DNA of 44,903 nt, from contig JRUP01000021.1 of assembly GCA_000773965.1 (NCBI GenBank), positions 1 through 44,903 of the forward strand. Reading direction: 5' to 3'. This DNA is from Enterobacter cancerogenus. GTDB lineage: Bacteria > Pseudomonadota > Gammaproteobacteria > Enterobacterales > Enterobacteriaceae. The notes under the pieces are model-generated. The model searched no databases and was not told where the DNA came from. It was given only the letters and a program-made list of their open reading frames with translations. Made by a program: the position numbers and the translations under genes. Shown here in pieces: positions 1-7,414 of this stretch (positions are counted from its first letter, which is position 1; every line of letters starts with the position of its first letter).

Positions 1-835
1 GGTGGGTTTTTTATTTATATCGGGCCGCCTGTGAGTGCAGCGTGACTGTACCCGGACACTTCCGGTGACACGCTCTTCGTATTAAGTCAGGCTGGCTGCA
101 AGGGCATTAGCCGGAAGTTGGATCAGAAACAGAGAACTCTGAAATAACAGTTTAACCACAACGCTACTTCCTCTTTGTGCTCAACCCTGCAGGCCAGAAT
201 GGTGGGCACCCTCAACTCAGGTTTCAGTCGACTCTGTAATTTCTTGCGGCCATCCTGCCGCTTTTTCACTCACGGCCTTATGTTCACAACGAAAGCCTTT
301 TTTATTCCCGCCTGGCATGTCATACGTCGAAATCAGCATTCTTCTGGAAGCAAATGCATTTTAAGGATTCAAAGTACACCGCCTGGACAACCATACCTGC
401 AGACATGGCAGCTAAATGTAATTGATTACGTTTCGATAAAAGCAATCTCAATCGTCAGCCTGATTCAGGTCTTTACGGGCAGGCTGACAGCCGTCGTATC
501 AATGACTGGAACCGAGACACAATATCAGCTGTTTTTTGCGGAAAAAATAACCCTACCGACTATGATGATGAGAGAAACCACAGGTGCAGCGCTGAGAGGA
601 TACGACCGCGTCGCATATCATGCGTGAACATACCCCCTGTCTCTGAGTTCGGGTAACGCTGAATATTTTATTCGGGCTTAGAAGAGTCGCCCCTGCTGCT
701 GAAAGCGCTCTGTCTGAGTGCCGTCATAGCGGGAATGCCCGGCACGCTGCTCTCACGCATACTTCGCACATGAGAGTTCATACAGGGTTTTCCGGACGGT
801 CATCGGGACAGTGAAACAACATAATTAAGAAATAA
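1..835. other. Gene-poor stretch
   Basis: I see no gene here that I can support. A 150-codon open frame at 175-627 begins at TTG without a ribosome binding site and has no recognisable motif. Around 675-771 a short coherent reading on the plus strand ending in LLSRILRT and a stop may be the tail of a decayed gene. The first 25 bases contain a T-run that may be the tail of a terminator belonging to a gene outside the window. Confidence 0.4.
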
Positions 836-864
836 TGAAAAAGTGCAGTAATTGCACTTTTTCA
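836..864. promoter_or_regulatory. 12-bp perfect inverted repeat upstream of small HTH gene
   Basis: Two perfect 12-base arms, TGAAAAAGTGCA and TGCACTTTTTCA, flank a 5-base spacer (GTAAT). The right arm ends 21 bases before the ATG of the helix-turn-helix gene and 10 bases before its ribosome binding site. The position and dyad symmetry suit an autoregulatory operator. A hairpin in the leader RNA or a terminator for an upstream gene is the alternative, since the right arm ends in a T-run. Confidence 0.5.
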
Positions 865-884
865 GGCTTGTAAAAGGAGAATGC

Positions 885-1142
885 ATGACAGGATGGCATC
901 TGAGGCAGTGGCGCAGGAGAATGTTCTGGAGCCGGGATCGCGCGGCGGCAGAGCTCGGCGTGAGCCTGCGTACGTACAAGAGCTATGAAAACGCAGAAGA
1001 GATTAAACGCGCGGTGGCCTTGGCAACGGTGACGCTTTCGCTTACCGGGATGATGCCTGCACTTAGGTCTCAGCAGCTGAGCGCAGAACGTCTGCTGCAG
1101 CTCCTCGGGGAGATGACGGAAAGCGTCAGTGCGGAAGTCTGA
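885..1142 (+). CDS. Small helix-turn-helix DNA-binding protein
   Basis: The 85-residue product is nearly all one helix-turn-helix domain. Residues about 1-40 read as a Cro/XRE-like unit with the recognition region AAAELGVSLRTYKSYENAEE, followed by a helical tail. I chose the ATG at 885 because AAGGAG lies 5 bases upstream; an earlier in-frame TTG at 852 sits inside the inverted repeat and lacks a site. The gene stands alone between non-coding stretches. The perfect 12-bp inverted repeat just upstream is the natural candidate for its own operator, so autoregulation is likely. Its targets are unknown. Single-domain proteins of this size are common on enterobacterial plasmids and prophages. The call as a DNA-binding protein is fairly secure; any more specific role is not. 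Confidence 0.65.
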   Translation: MTGWHLRQWRRRMFWSRDRAAAELGVSLRTYKSYENAEEIKRAVALATVTLSLTGMMPALRSQQLSAERLLQLLGEMTESVSAEV

Positions 1143-1480
1143 CCGGGCCGACGTGAACTGACCGCGGATGAAAAACAGAAAAAAGCGGATAAAAAAATCC
1201 CGAGCGGCTGGCCCGGGGGTAACAGGAGTAAGCACTTCCAGTCTGAGGCCGGTGATGTTGGATCCTGAGAGCATGTCAGCTATTGCAATACGTTACATTG
1301 GTGTTGGCACGAGGAATAACACACGAGGTAAGCATAGCGCCCGACGCGTTATTTTTTGCCAGGAAGTGTCTGATTTGACGGGGCAAGGTGCCGGTACGGT
1401 TACAGTTTATTAAACGCCCTGGTGAAATTGGGGTGAGAAATTCCGTACCGGCACTGTAAAATTTAGCACATTCACTGCGT
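1143..1480. other. Intergenic, no supported gene
   Basis: Open frames on both strands (for example 1168-1413 on plus) are low-complexity or lack ribosome binding sites and recognisable motifs. I see nothing convincing here. Confidence 0.4.
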
Positions 1481-1858
1481 TCAGGTATCGCGCTCTCCAA
1501 GTAACTGAGCACCCTCCCGCCACAACTGCCACATAGCCTGCCTGATGCTCCAGAATCCGGGCGAGTAAAATACACACCCGAGCTTATCTGCCATGGCCGG
1601 CGTCACCGGCTTACGATCGCACAATAGTGACCAGACATCCCGATGTGCCGGACCGGATTTGAGGCGAAGTTATTTTACCGTCATGTCATGTTCAGCGAAC
1701 AGTTAAGCCAGAAATCTGCCGGGCGAGGTGCCGCCATCCATAAAGCCCAGGGGTCCGTTAAGGTCATAGCCCCAGCATAAGAGGATATCGGCAGCCGCAC
1801 ATGTTATGTACCATCGATTATGAGAAATCCGCTGTAATACTTTCGCTTGGGACAGTTG
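1481..1858 (-). pseudogene. Decayed winged-helix-like gene with two in-frame stops
   Basis: Read on the minus strand in one frame, this stretch gives about 125 codons of protein-like sequence broken by two TAA codons, at 1703-1705 and 1668-1672 (the second is codon 5 after the ATG at 1684). The upstream part contains QRISHNRWY and GPLGFMDGGTSPGRFLA. The downstream part contains SGPAHRDVWSLLCDRKPVTP and SIRQAMWQLWREGAQLLGER, then a normal TGA at 1481-1483. The pattern 'RDVW.LL...PVTPA.AD.LG...SIRQAMWQLWREG' resembles a winged helix-turn-helix. Both halves share one frame, so single substitutions could account for both stops. Upstream of 1858 the frame meets TGA and no good start is visible. 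I do not recognise the family. The alternative is that the downstream half is a short gene with a start I cannot see. Confidence 0.5.
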
Positions 1859-1907
1859 TCAGTTCAACTTGCGGGGAAGGTGAGATAACAGACTGCAGAA
1901 ACAGAAA

Positions 1908-1928
1908 GGCCCGGAATAAATCCGGGCC
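1908..1928. repeat. 8-bp perfect hairpin
   Basis: GGCCCGGA, a 5-base loop ATAAA, then TCCGGGCC. It is not followed by a T-run on either strand. It may be the remains of a terminator or a stem at a mobile-element end. No gene is close enough to assign it. Confidence 0.35.
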
Positions 1929-2190
1929 ATCTGGTACCAGTGCGGCATCATCCTGACACCTAGCTTGCCGTGTCATTATAGTGGGGTTTAATGGAATAAA
2001 ATGTCAGGATATAGAAAAGTTTTTCTTCCGGTAAGATTTTAGTATGTTTTAACGCTTTTCTAGGCAGATTTGTACCGCGTTATTCAGGCAAGGCCTGCCC
2101 TTTCAATGATTCTACCTGACCGGGAAGATGCCGGTTGTAGCTCTGTTAAGGGCATGAAGGTAAAGGGGATGAGTACGGGATATGTTTCTG

Positions 2191-2212
2191 AAAAAGCCCG
2201 GGCGAGCCCGGG
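2191..2212 (-). terminator. Orphan intrinsic terminator reading leftwards
   Basis: On the minus strand CCCGGGC, a 2-base loop and GCCCGGG are followed at once by CTTTTT. This is the shape of a factor-independent terminator for a minus-strand transcript, yet no minus-strand gene lies upstream of it (to the right) before the DUF2171 gene on the plus strand. It is probably left over from a deleted gene. The span 1859-2516 otherwise shows no supportable gene. Confidence 0.45.
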
Positions 2213-2516
2213 AATAATTCAACGATTCACCTAACCATTTTTGGATCTAAAGACACAGTGCAATAATCATGGCCTGTACGTATCGGGTGTCAAATGAATC
2301 TGCAAAATAAATCCGACATTTCACCCCCTTAATGACCGTTATTCTGCGCTTTTACACCCCGCGTTTTCCATGTAAAAACGTCCTAGAGATGCCCGGCCGA
2401 ATGTTTCAATTTGTTAGTTTTAAAAATAATGCAGATAAATAACCTATATTTTGAGTGTGTATCCGTCAGGCTGGCGGGTAAAACTCACTATGAGCAGACG
2501 AAACTAAGGATTAACT

Positions 2517-2753
2517 ATGGTTGATAAATCAGAAATTCTGGACCACGCCCAAGTTGTGGACGTTAACGGTGAACACGTGGGTATCGTTGACCATTTTGAA
2601 GGCGATGACAAAATCAAACTGGCAAAAAGTGACCCGGAAGCCGGTGGCCAGCACCACATCATTCCTTTCAGCTGGGTGAAGGATGTTGATGACAATAAAG
2701 TGATTCTTTCCAAGTCAAAAGATGAAGTTGAGAGCAAGTGGCAGGCAGTCTGA
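2517..2753 (+). CDS. DUF2171 domain protein
   Basis: The 78-residue protein begins with MVDKSEILDHAQVVDVNGEH, continues with GIVDHFEGDDKIKLAKSDPE and has the family-typical HHIIPFSWV segment in the middle. This is the DUF2171 pattern, a small beta-rich, PRC-barrel-like domain found in many plant-associated and soil proteobacteria. No enzymatic residues are evident and no signal peptide is present, so it is cytoplasmic. The ATG at 2517 has AAGGA seven bases upstream. The gene is monocistronic: about 375 bases of non-coding DNA precede it and a GC-rich hairpin follows 7 bases after its stop. The family has no established biochemical function. Related genes often sit among stress-response genes, which fits this neighbourhood, but that is inference. 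Confidence 0.8.
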   Translation: MVDKSEILDHAQVVDVNGEHVGIVDHFEGDDKIKLAKSDPEAGGQHHIIPFSWVKDVDDNKVILSKSKDEVESKWQAV

Positions 2754-2760
2754 TCAAACA

Positions 2761-2789
2761 GCCGCGGCAGAGGGCCGCGGCAACCTTTT
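2761..2789 (+). terminator. Hairpin terminator after the DUF2171 gene
   Basis: GCCGCGG, a 7-base loop and CCGCGGC are followed by AACC and TTTT. The stem begins 7 bases after the stop codon. Confidence 0.65.
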
Positions 2790-3458
2790 AACGCTTTATA
2801 GTTATTACTGCATAATCCCCGGTACTGAACACATCTTTTTTCTCACGCATTTATATTCTGATGTACCCCCTTAAAATCCGCTATCTGAAACTAATGCTTT
2901 ATTTTTTGTCCATATGACAGACTTTTCTTCTGGTGGATGCCCTAGTTGCGTCTACTGTGAATCCTGAGGTTGTTATTTTACTGAAAAGACGGATTTGCTG
3001 TGTTCTGTCACGACGATGAGAAAGGCCATATCATTATCGGAGAAGCAGCAGTCAGCCGGCCGGTCGCCGGCTAGGACATCTCAGTAGAGCTCCTGATAAA
3101 GGGGCTCTCCGCGATGGCTGACGGTGACGCCAGCGATGCGAAGTTTAAGGAAATTTTTGACGCCAGACGCTGGCTCAATTTCGTCAGTACAGCAGTCGCG
3201 AGGAGGCTGTGCTGGATGACGATGACGGGTCAGGAAAACTGACGGATAATACAAACAGGAACCCAAACCGACTCCGTTCGTGACACGACGATGTAAGACC
3301 AGCCTCGTATCGGGCGCGATCTGCGCGTTCCGGCCGGAGAAACTGTCAGGGACGACCCCTCTGTAGCAATTAAGCTTAACCCACCGCCCCATACCCCTTT
3401 GTTTTATAAGTATAAGCATCTTTTGCCAAAAGAATTCGTCACATCCTGCAACATATAT
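2790..3458. other. Gene-poor stretch with possible decayed coding sequence
   Basis: No intact gene is supported. On the plus strand several short, protein-like pieces in different frames are broken by stops, for example one containing HDDEKGHIIIGEAAV (around 3005-3070), one beginning MADGDASDAKFKEIFDARRW at 3114, and one containing RIGRDLRVPAGETVRDD (around 3305-3350). They may be the ruin of one or two genes, but I recognise no family. The 140-codon minus-strand frame here is a shadow without a ribosome binding site. Confidence 0.35.
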
Positions 3459-3489
3459 CTGTACAGGTTTATAATTTTTGTATAACTTT
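3459..3489 (+). promoter_or_regulatory. Candidate operator/promoter of ycgZ copy 1
   Basis: CTGTACAG (3459-3466) is followed 13 bases later by GTATAACTTT (3480-3489), which contains a possible -10 (TATAAC). The same arrangement, CTGTACAG then 14 bases then GTACAACTTT, precedes the second ycgZ copy on the minus strand at 35559-35528. Conservation of the pair upstream of two paralogues 32 kb apart suggests a shared regulator site. Confidence 0.45.
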
Positions 3490-3543
3490 CCGCGCATAAG
3501 CACCCGACCATATTTTAATCGTCCCTTTTACGAGAGAATAATC

Positions 3544-3783
3544 ATGCGCCAGAACAGCCATAAGCCTGATACTGTGGGAGACATTGCCCGTTATTTTACC
3601 GAAGCACAGCTTCCCTCGCAGCAGGAAACGCTGGGGCAAATTGTGGTTGAAATTCTTCGCAGCGGCGCCGCCCTGAACCGGCCGGCCATCTGCGCGAAAC
3701 TGGTTCGCCGGCTGGAGCTGGCGGGCGGAGCGGAAGAAGAACAGCATTACCGTACGCTAATCGGCCTGCTCTTTGGCCGCTAA
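3544..3783 (+). CDS. ycgZ: YcgZ-like small regulatory protein (copy 1)
   Basis: The 79-residue protein matches E. coli YcgZ along its length: MRQNS at the start, an AITRYF-like segment (DIARYF), the central QQETLGQIVVEIL, then ICAKLVRRLE and the ending HYRTLIGLLF. In E. coli ycgZ heads the ycgZ-ymgA-ariR-ymgC operon, which is repressed by BluR, relieved by the blue-light sensor BluF, and signals through the Rcs phosphorelay to raise capsule synthesis and lower curli. The ATG at 3544 is chosen because similarity starts there; GAGAG lies upstream, and an earlier in-frame start at 3478 would add residues absent from the family. It heads a rightward three-gene cassette with ymgA-like and ariR-like genes. 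No BluR or BluF gene is in the window. A paralogue lies at 35242-35487, very similar in the middle (SQQETLGQIVVEILR is shared). Confidence 0.85.
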   Translation: MRQNSHKPDTVGDIARYFTEAQLPSQQETLGQIVVEILRSGAALNRPAICAKLVRRLELAGGAEEEQHYRTLIGLLFGR

Positions 3784-3939
3784 CAGCCGGTCTGAAGTCA
3801 AGCTTCAGCATTGCACCGCAGACCTCATTTTATTGTGGATATTAAATCCGGCGCGGACTGCCCGGATGGAACATCTGCCAGCCTCGTAAGCGGCGGCCGG
3901 TAATGGATTGTGCCCCTTTACTGACACCCGGAAAGCGGT

Positions 3940-4212
3940 ATGTACAGAAATAAAAGCGAAAAGATGATGGATATTGCTATTGGTGAGGCTGTGGCCGGAT
4001 TGCTCAGCGAGAATGCGCCGGTGTCCGGCGTAACGCTGGCAGTCAGGCTGATGGAGATGGCAGCCGGCGAAACCCGCCCGGAACGGGCTGAAGCACTCCG
4101 GATGGCGCTGGATGAAGTCAATGCCGCATTGCCGGCGACGCGCCAGCTGTTGAATCCCGAACTGCTGTTCCTGACCGAAGACAGGCCGCCTCCGGGCACC
4201 CGTCGGCACTGA
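3940..4212 (+). CDS. ymgA: YmgA-like small regulatory protein (copy 1)
   Basis: The 90-residue product has the short two-helix plan of E. coli YmgA: a first helix around IAIGEAVAGLLSENAPVSG, a turn, then TLAVRLMEMAAGETRPERAE and a final ALRMALDEV helix. The last 30 residues are proline-rich and probably disordered. YmgA is one of the small proteins of the BluR regulon that act on the Rcs system; a direct molecular role is not established. The ATG at 3940 has only a weak GGAAAG upstream, and ATG codons at 3964 or 3967 behind GAAAAG are possible alternatives. It lies 156 bases after ycgZ and 98 before ariR in the same direction, the order seen in E. coli. Identity with YmgA is low, so the symbol rests on position plus fold pattern. 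Confidence 0.65.
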   Translation: MYRNKSEKMMDIAIGEAVAGLLSENAPVSGVTLAVRLMEMAAGETRPERAEALRMALDEVNAALPATRQLLNPELLFLTEDRPPPGTRRH

Positions 4213-4310
4213 ATACCAGCATTCTCCGTCATGTCACGGAGGCAGGAAGGAGCCTGCAGAGACGGATCGTCACTGGCGATCTCAACCTTGTTTATCCCGG
4301 ACTATGGGTT

Positions 4311-4565
4311 ATGCAACAGAACACGACAGAAAAAGAAATCTTGCGGGCGCTCAGTGAACGTGGCGACCAGGTGGCCCCTGAAACAGAAGTTATCTGTGTC
4401 GTACTCGAAAGCCTTAGGGCCCGGGGTGGACGCGTGCTGCGAAAAGACATCATCCTAGCCCTGATAGCGGAGCTGGAGAGTACTTCAGACGTAGTCAGGC
4501 TTGACGTCCTGCGCGGTGCGCTTGAGATCGTGGTGGGCTATCCGCACGACATTGATAATGAATAG
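4311..4565 (+). CDS. ariR: AriR/YmgB family regulator (copy 1)
   Basis: The 84-residue protein carries the AriR/YmgB signature: E..VI..VLESL...GGRVL, then KDIILALIAELESTSDVVRL and DVLRGALEIVVGY, closely following E. coli AriR (NIILSLIHSLETTSD, VIRKTLEIVL). AriR is a small all-alpha protein that dimerises, resembles Hha in fold, and affects biofilm formation and acid resistance. The ATG at 4311 is the best in-frame start, with a weak GGGTT just upstream. It closes the ycgZ-ymgA-ariR cassette and is followed 48 bases later by a strong terminator. A second copy is at 34481-34744. The E. coli fourth gene, ymgC, is missing here. Confidence 0.85.
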   Translation: MQQNTTEKEILRALSERGDQVAPETEVICVVLESLRARGGRVLRKDIILALIAELESTSDVVRLDVLRGALEIVVGYPHDIDNE

Positions 4566-4613
4566 TTAACCCTGCCACATTTGACGCCCGAGACGCTTCA
4601 ACCGTCTGACAAC

Positions 4614-4637
4614 AGCCTGCTCTGCAGGCTTTTTTTC
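4614..4637 (+). terminator. Intrinsic terminator of the first ycgZ-ymgA-ariR cassette
   Basis: A perfect 7-bp stem, AGCCTGC and GCAGGCT around a 3-base loop, is followed by seven T. It begins 48 bases after the ariR stop. Confidence 0.85.
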
Positions 4638-5012
4638 ATTTGGTGCCAAGATGCTCAGGCGAACGTAAGCCAGATCGTACCGGGCGAATGTTAAACGCAC
4701 TGCTTCGTACCAAACCGAGCCGTGACGATGCCCCCTTCATCACAGACAGTGAGATCAGTGGATTCAGTCGCTGTGGTAGGCTGATGATGAACATAGATCG
4801 GCAGTGCAGCAGAATGAAGCCCGGCGGCGGAACGCCGGACTGTCTGTGTACAGTCAGGAGGTGCCTCCCCGCGCCACCTGACCCGGTGTCATCATAAGCC
4901 CTGTGAAAGAATTTTGCCTGAAATAATATTTTTGCAGCCGCCTCAGCCAGATAAACACTATTCCCGGACAGCGCGTCAGGCTTTCTCTTGCCAGATAAAT
5001 TCCGCCCAACAA
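4638..5012. other. Intergenic, no supported gene
   Basis: Overlapping frames on both strands (4636-5076 minus, 4640-4897 plus) lack ribosome binding sites and recognisable motifs. A GC-rich stem, CCGGCGG...CCGCCGG-like, lies near 4820-4840. I see no gene. Confidence 0.4.
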
Positions 5013-5032
5013 TACTGTACACATAACCAGTA
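5013..5032 (+). promoter_or_regulatory. LexA (SOS) box of the umuDC remnant
   Basis: TACTGTACACATAACCAGTA matches the LexA consensus (TACTG, ten AT-rich bases, CAGTA) in both 5-base half sites. It sits 78 bases before the umuD GTG and 19 bases before a short leader frame. A -10-like TATTAT overlaps its right end. Confidence 0.85.
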
Positions 5033-5050
5033 TTATAGAGAGGAGGATTT

Positions 5051-5113
5051 ATGCGCAATTTACATATAGCATTCACACGTTGCTACAGCCTTGCTAAGAG
5101 AGCACGGTTGTGA
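5051..5113 (+). CDS. 20-residue leader peptide overlapping umuD start
   Basis: A strong GAGGAGG at 5039-5045 serves an ATG at 5051 that opens a 20-codon frame (MRNLHIAFTRCYSLAKRARL). Its TGA overlaps the GTG start of umuD (GTGA), the classic arrangement for translational coupling. The peptide is basic at its end and resembles nothing I know. It may be a true coupling leader in the SOS transcript, or a degenerate remnant of a gene that once preceded umuD. With umuDC broken, selection for it now is doubtful. Confidence 0.4.
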   Translation: MRNLHIAFTRCYSLAKRARL

Positions 5114-5466
5114 AACCAGCGGAATATGCACCCGGCCTGACGCTACTCTGGCTCCCCGTGTTCACACCGCGCATACGCGTACCACTTTATGCCGAGCCGT
5201 GTGCGGCGGGATTTCCCTCCCCCGCCACCGATTATGTCGAAAAAGAGCTGGATTTGAACGAGCTCTGCATCCGCCGGCGCGCCTACACGTTCTTCGTGCG
5301 CGCAAGCGGCAGCAGCATGGAGGGCCTTGGGCTTTATGACGGCGACGTCATGGTGATTGACCGGGCGGAGGAGGCGGCGCACGGTGATATTGTGATGGCT
5401 GAGGTGGAAGGTGAGTTTACGATTAAACGCCTGCAGCTGCTCGGCGTGGCCACCTGGGGGGGTTAA
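5110..5466 (+). pseudogene. umuD: UmuD, C-terminally deleted and frameshifted
   Basis: The 118-residue frame covers most of UmuD, the SOS-induced accessory subunit of DNA polymerase V. The self-cleavage region (CAAGFPSPA, cleavage expected at A-G), the serine motif ASGSSMEG and the GEFTIKRLQL segment with the catalytic lysine are all present. After LQL about 25 residues of the usual C-terminal half are missing, and the frame then runs through a tract of seven G (5456-5462) into a stop. Shortening that tract by one G would give TWGVKSTRAA, a normal-looking UmuD ending, and read straight on into umuC. The GTG start at 5110 overlaps the leader stop. The product is unlikely to fold as active UmuD'. 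Confidence 0.8.
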
Positions 5467-5491
5467 AAGCACGCGCGCGGCGGAGGTAACG

Positions 5492-5644
5492 ATGCCGATG
5501 TTTGGCCTAGTGAACTCGTTTTACGCCAGTTGTGAAGTACTGTTTCGTCTGGGCCTGCGCGATAAACCAGTTGTGGTGCTGCCGAATAACGACGGCTGCG
5601 TGATCGTACGCAGCGCCGGTTATGTGGAATCGAAAATGAAATGA
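5492..5644 (+). pseudogene. umuC: UmuC N-terminal fragment
   Basis: Fifty residues match the start of UmuC, the Y-family polymerase subunit of Pol V: FYASCEVLFR, KPVVVLPNNDGCVI and a diverged RSAGYVESK in place of RNAEAK. The frame then stops at 5642-5644, where over 370 residues should follow. The first catalytic aspartate of the family (DVN at residue 6-8) is replaced here, the fragment reading LVNSFYASCE. GGAGG lies 6 bases before the ATG. This is a truncated, non-functional remnant; its neighbours show no transposon that caused the break. Confidence 0.85.
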
Positions 5645-5895
5645 CTCAGGCGATCAATTATTAATAACACATGAGTGAAAACTCAGATAAGCATTGTTTC
5701 CTGCATATCTGTGACATTTGTCTCAGCTGAAGCTTACTTGTAGTAGGGAACTGGCAATCCAATACGAACAACGTTCTTCCCAAACGGCCCCCTTTTGAAA
5801 TATCCCGCATGCGGCGCTGAGGCTATAAGGGGGCTACAGGTGATTGCCATTATATGTATAGTCCCTTTAGGGAAGCTCACAAATACTATGGGTAT

Positions 5896-6111
5896 TTAAA
5901 CAGGAGGCGCTAGTGATTCAATTGCCATTCTCATAGCAAGATGTTCCTCTCCGGTAAGTTCCCTGAATCTGTCCGCTAGTTTGTTAATCTCCGCAACAAG
6001 AAGAGGGCGGCTTGTTTCTTCTCCCCTGGCTGCTTTCTGAATAGCCACCTGTCCAATTATCTGGCACGCATCATCGAAGTTTTGTTCCAGTAGTTGGCTC
6101 AATACTGACAC
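5896..6111 (-). CDS. Orphan YmgA-like small protein
   Basis: The 71-residue product reads as two helices around a turn: DDACQIIGQVAIQKAARGEE, then TSRPLLVAEINKLADRF and a final EHLAMRMAIESLA. The spacing of 'IGxx...LLxxINxLAxxF...AMxxAIxxL' parallels the YmgA-like proteins elsewhere in this window. I chose the GTG at 6111 because AGAGAGG lies 5 bases upstream; a longer frame begins at 6150 without a site. It is read leftwards, away from the first cassette, and stands alone. Sequence identity is low, so family membership is a judgement from pattern and context. No function can be assigned beyond a probable small regulator. Confidence 0.6.
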   Translation of the reverse strand: MSVLSQLLEQNFDDACQIIGQVAIQKAARGEETSRPLLVAEINKLADRFRELTGEEHLAMRMAIESLAPPV

Positions 6112-6279
6112 ACTCACCTCTCTTAGTAGGGCGGCACAAGGCCATAACATATTAGGGATTGAATTATTATGTGTAGAAATCCAATTAGAAAAATGAAAAG
6201 GTTATGAAAAATTGTGGCATTGTAAAAATTAGAGGGCTAAGCTGGAAGTGTTACGAAAGCCATCGCTTTTCTTATATTT

Positions 6280-6312
6280 TCCCTCGCCATCCTCCGAAGA
6301 GGGATTTTTTTT
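6280..6312 (+). terminator. Possible plus-strand terminator
   Basis: TCCCTC and GAGGGA pair across a 13-base loop and are followed by eight T. No plus-strand gene precedes it closely, so it may belong to a lost gene or an unannotated transcript. Confidence 0.4.
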
Positions 6313-7414
6313 ATAGATAAATTTTTTCACAGGATCACTGAAAGCGGCTAACAAAACTTTCACAAGGGCATCTTCTTTCCTCTTTTTCCTGCATTAGTAT
6401 CACATGTATCCGGGCACTTTAAATGGGGCCATATAAAATGATTTAAGCAGGAAGTCGTCGGTAGACATTGCCTTGAAGGATAAGTTGCTGCAGTACGGAC
6501 AGTGCGTTGAGCTCAGAGGCAGGTCAGGGCGTAAACTGCTGCAAACCATCAGATGGGTTAAAAATCTAAGTCGCCGGAATCAATAACCGCAATTATCAGA
6601 AAACAAACGCGGCATACCCTCTTCAGAATCGCCAGTATGTATCGCGGACAATTCCAAATAACATAGACGTTAGAAAGCTCGGCATTAAAATGGGCGCGCC
6701 GTTGTTTCAGATAAAGATGCAGGATTTTGCAGAATGCGCTCACGTCTTTAGCACTAATTGTGCGCTAAAGTGATATATGAGTATCCATGTGATGTCATGT
6801 ATGAAAAAATGGTGCCGCGACCAAGGTATATTTAGTAAATGAAGGTTTTTTGATTTTCCTCTTTGGAATTAGAAAACGTCCCAATAAGAATTTTTGAGTA
6901 GGATCCGCGCGCATGAAAGGCATGCACCAGCGCCAGGTTTGGGCCAGGCTCTACTCGACTGTACCGTTAACGATGTTAGCGCTGTGGGCTAAAAGGATAT
7001 TACTAGTTCAGAGCATAACGGGCACTGACAAAGGGCAGTTATGAACGCATTTAAAAATTGTTAACCCAACAGCCCGACGACGAACTTCGTGGGTAGTTTT
7101 TCAAAATGAAAAAAGGCTGCAGCTTCACGGTGTGTTAACCGCGTTAAGGCACGCAGGACTAACGTAAAATAATTGAAGCTGCAGCCAAGTTGCTTAAATA
7201 AAATATGGTACTCGGAATGCAAATACGCTATAGCTGGTATCGTGCGGAGCAAACTGTACCTTTGTAAGGCTTGTAGTAGGAAATGTGCTCTATTTTTACA
7301 GAGACCGGCATTATAATTGCCGGTGTGCAAAGTAAAAGCGGTTCGCTACACTACACAGCGTATTAGATAAGCGTATGGGCTTGCATCTTTAATTTGGACC
7401 TTAACGCACTCTGC
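6313..7414. other. Gene-poor stretch
   Basis: No gene is supported. Minus-strand frames at 6558-6743 (61 codons) and 7061-7330 (89 codons, ending with RALTRLTHREAAAFFHFEKL) have no ribosome binding site and no clear family; the second has a faint resemblance to a LuxR-type helix but not enough to call. A plus-strand frame of about 43 codons from the ATG near 6914 (MKGMHQRQVW) is equally weak. Composition is AT-richer than the operons to the right. Confidence 0.4.

Noticed and set aside
175..627. 150-codon open frame on the plus strand
   Set aside because: TTG start without a ribosome binding site, no motif, and composition unlike the real genes; treated as chance.
1168..1575. Frames on both strands overlapping the decayed regulator
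   Set aside because: They are out of frame with the protein-like reading found at 1481-1858 and have no motif of their own.
3081..3503. 140-codon minus-strand frame before ycgZ
   Set aside because: No ribosome binding site or family pattern; it crosses the ycgZ promoter region.
4636..5076. 146-codon minus-strand frame upstream of umuD
   Set aside because: It runs across the LexA box and umuD leader, with no recognisable motif; I could not link it to a transposase.
6558..6743. 61-codon minus-strand frame
   Set aside because: No start signal or motif; lies in a gene-poor AT-rich stretch.
7061..7330. Possible LuxR-type C-terminus on the minus strand
   Set aside because: Only a faint LTHREAAAF resemblance; no second helix of the family and no ribosome binding site.
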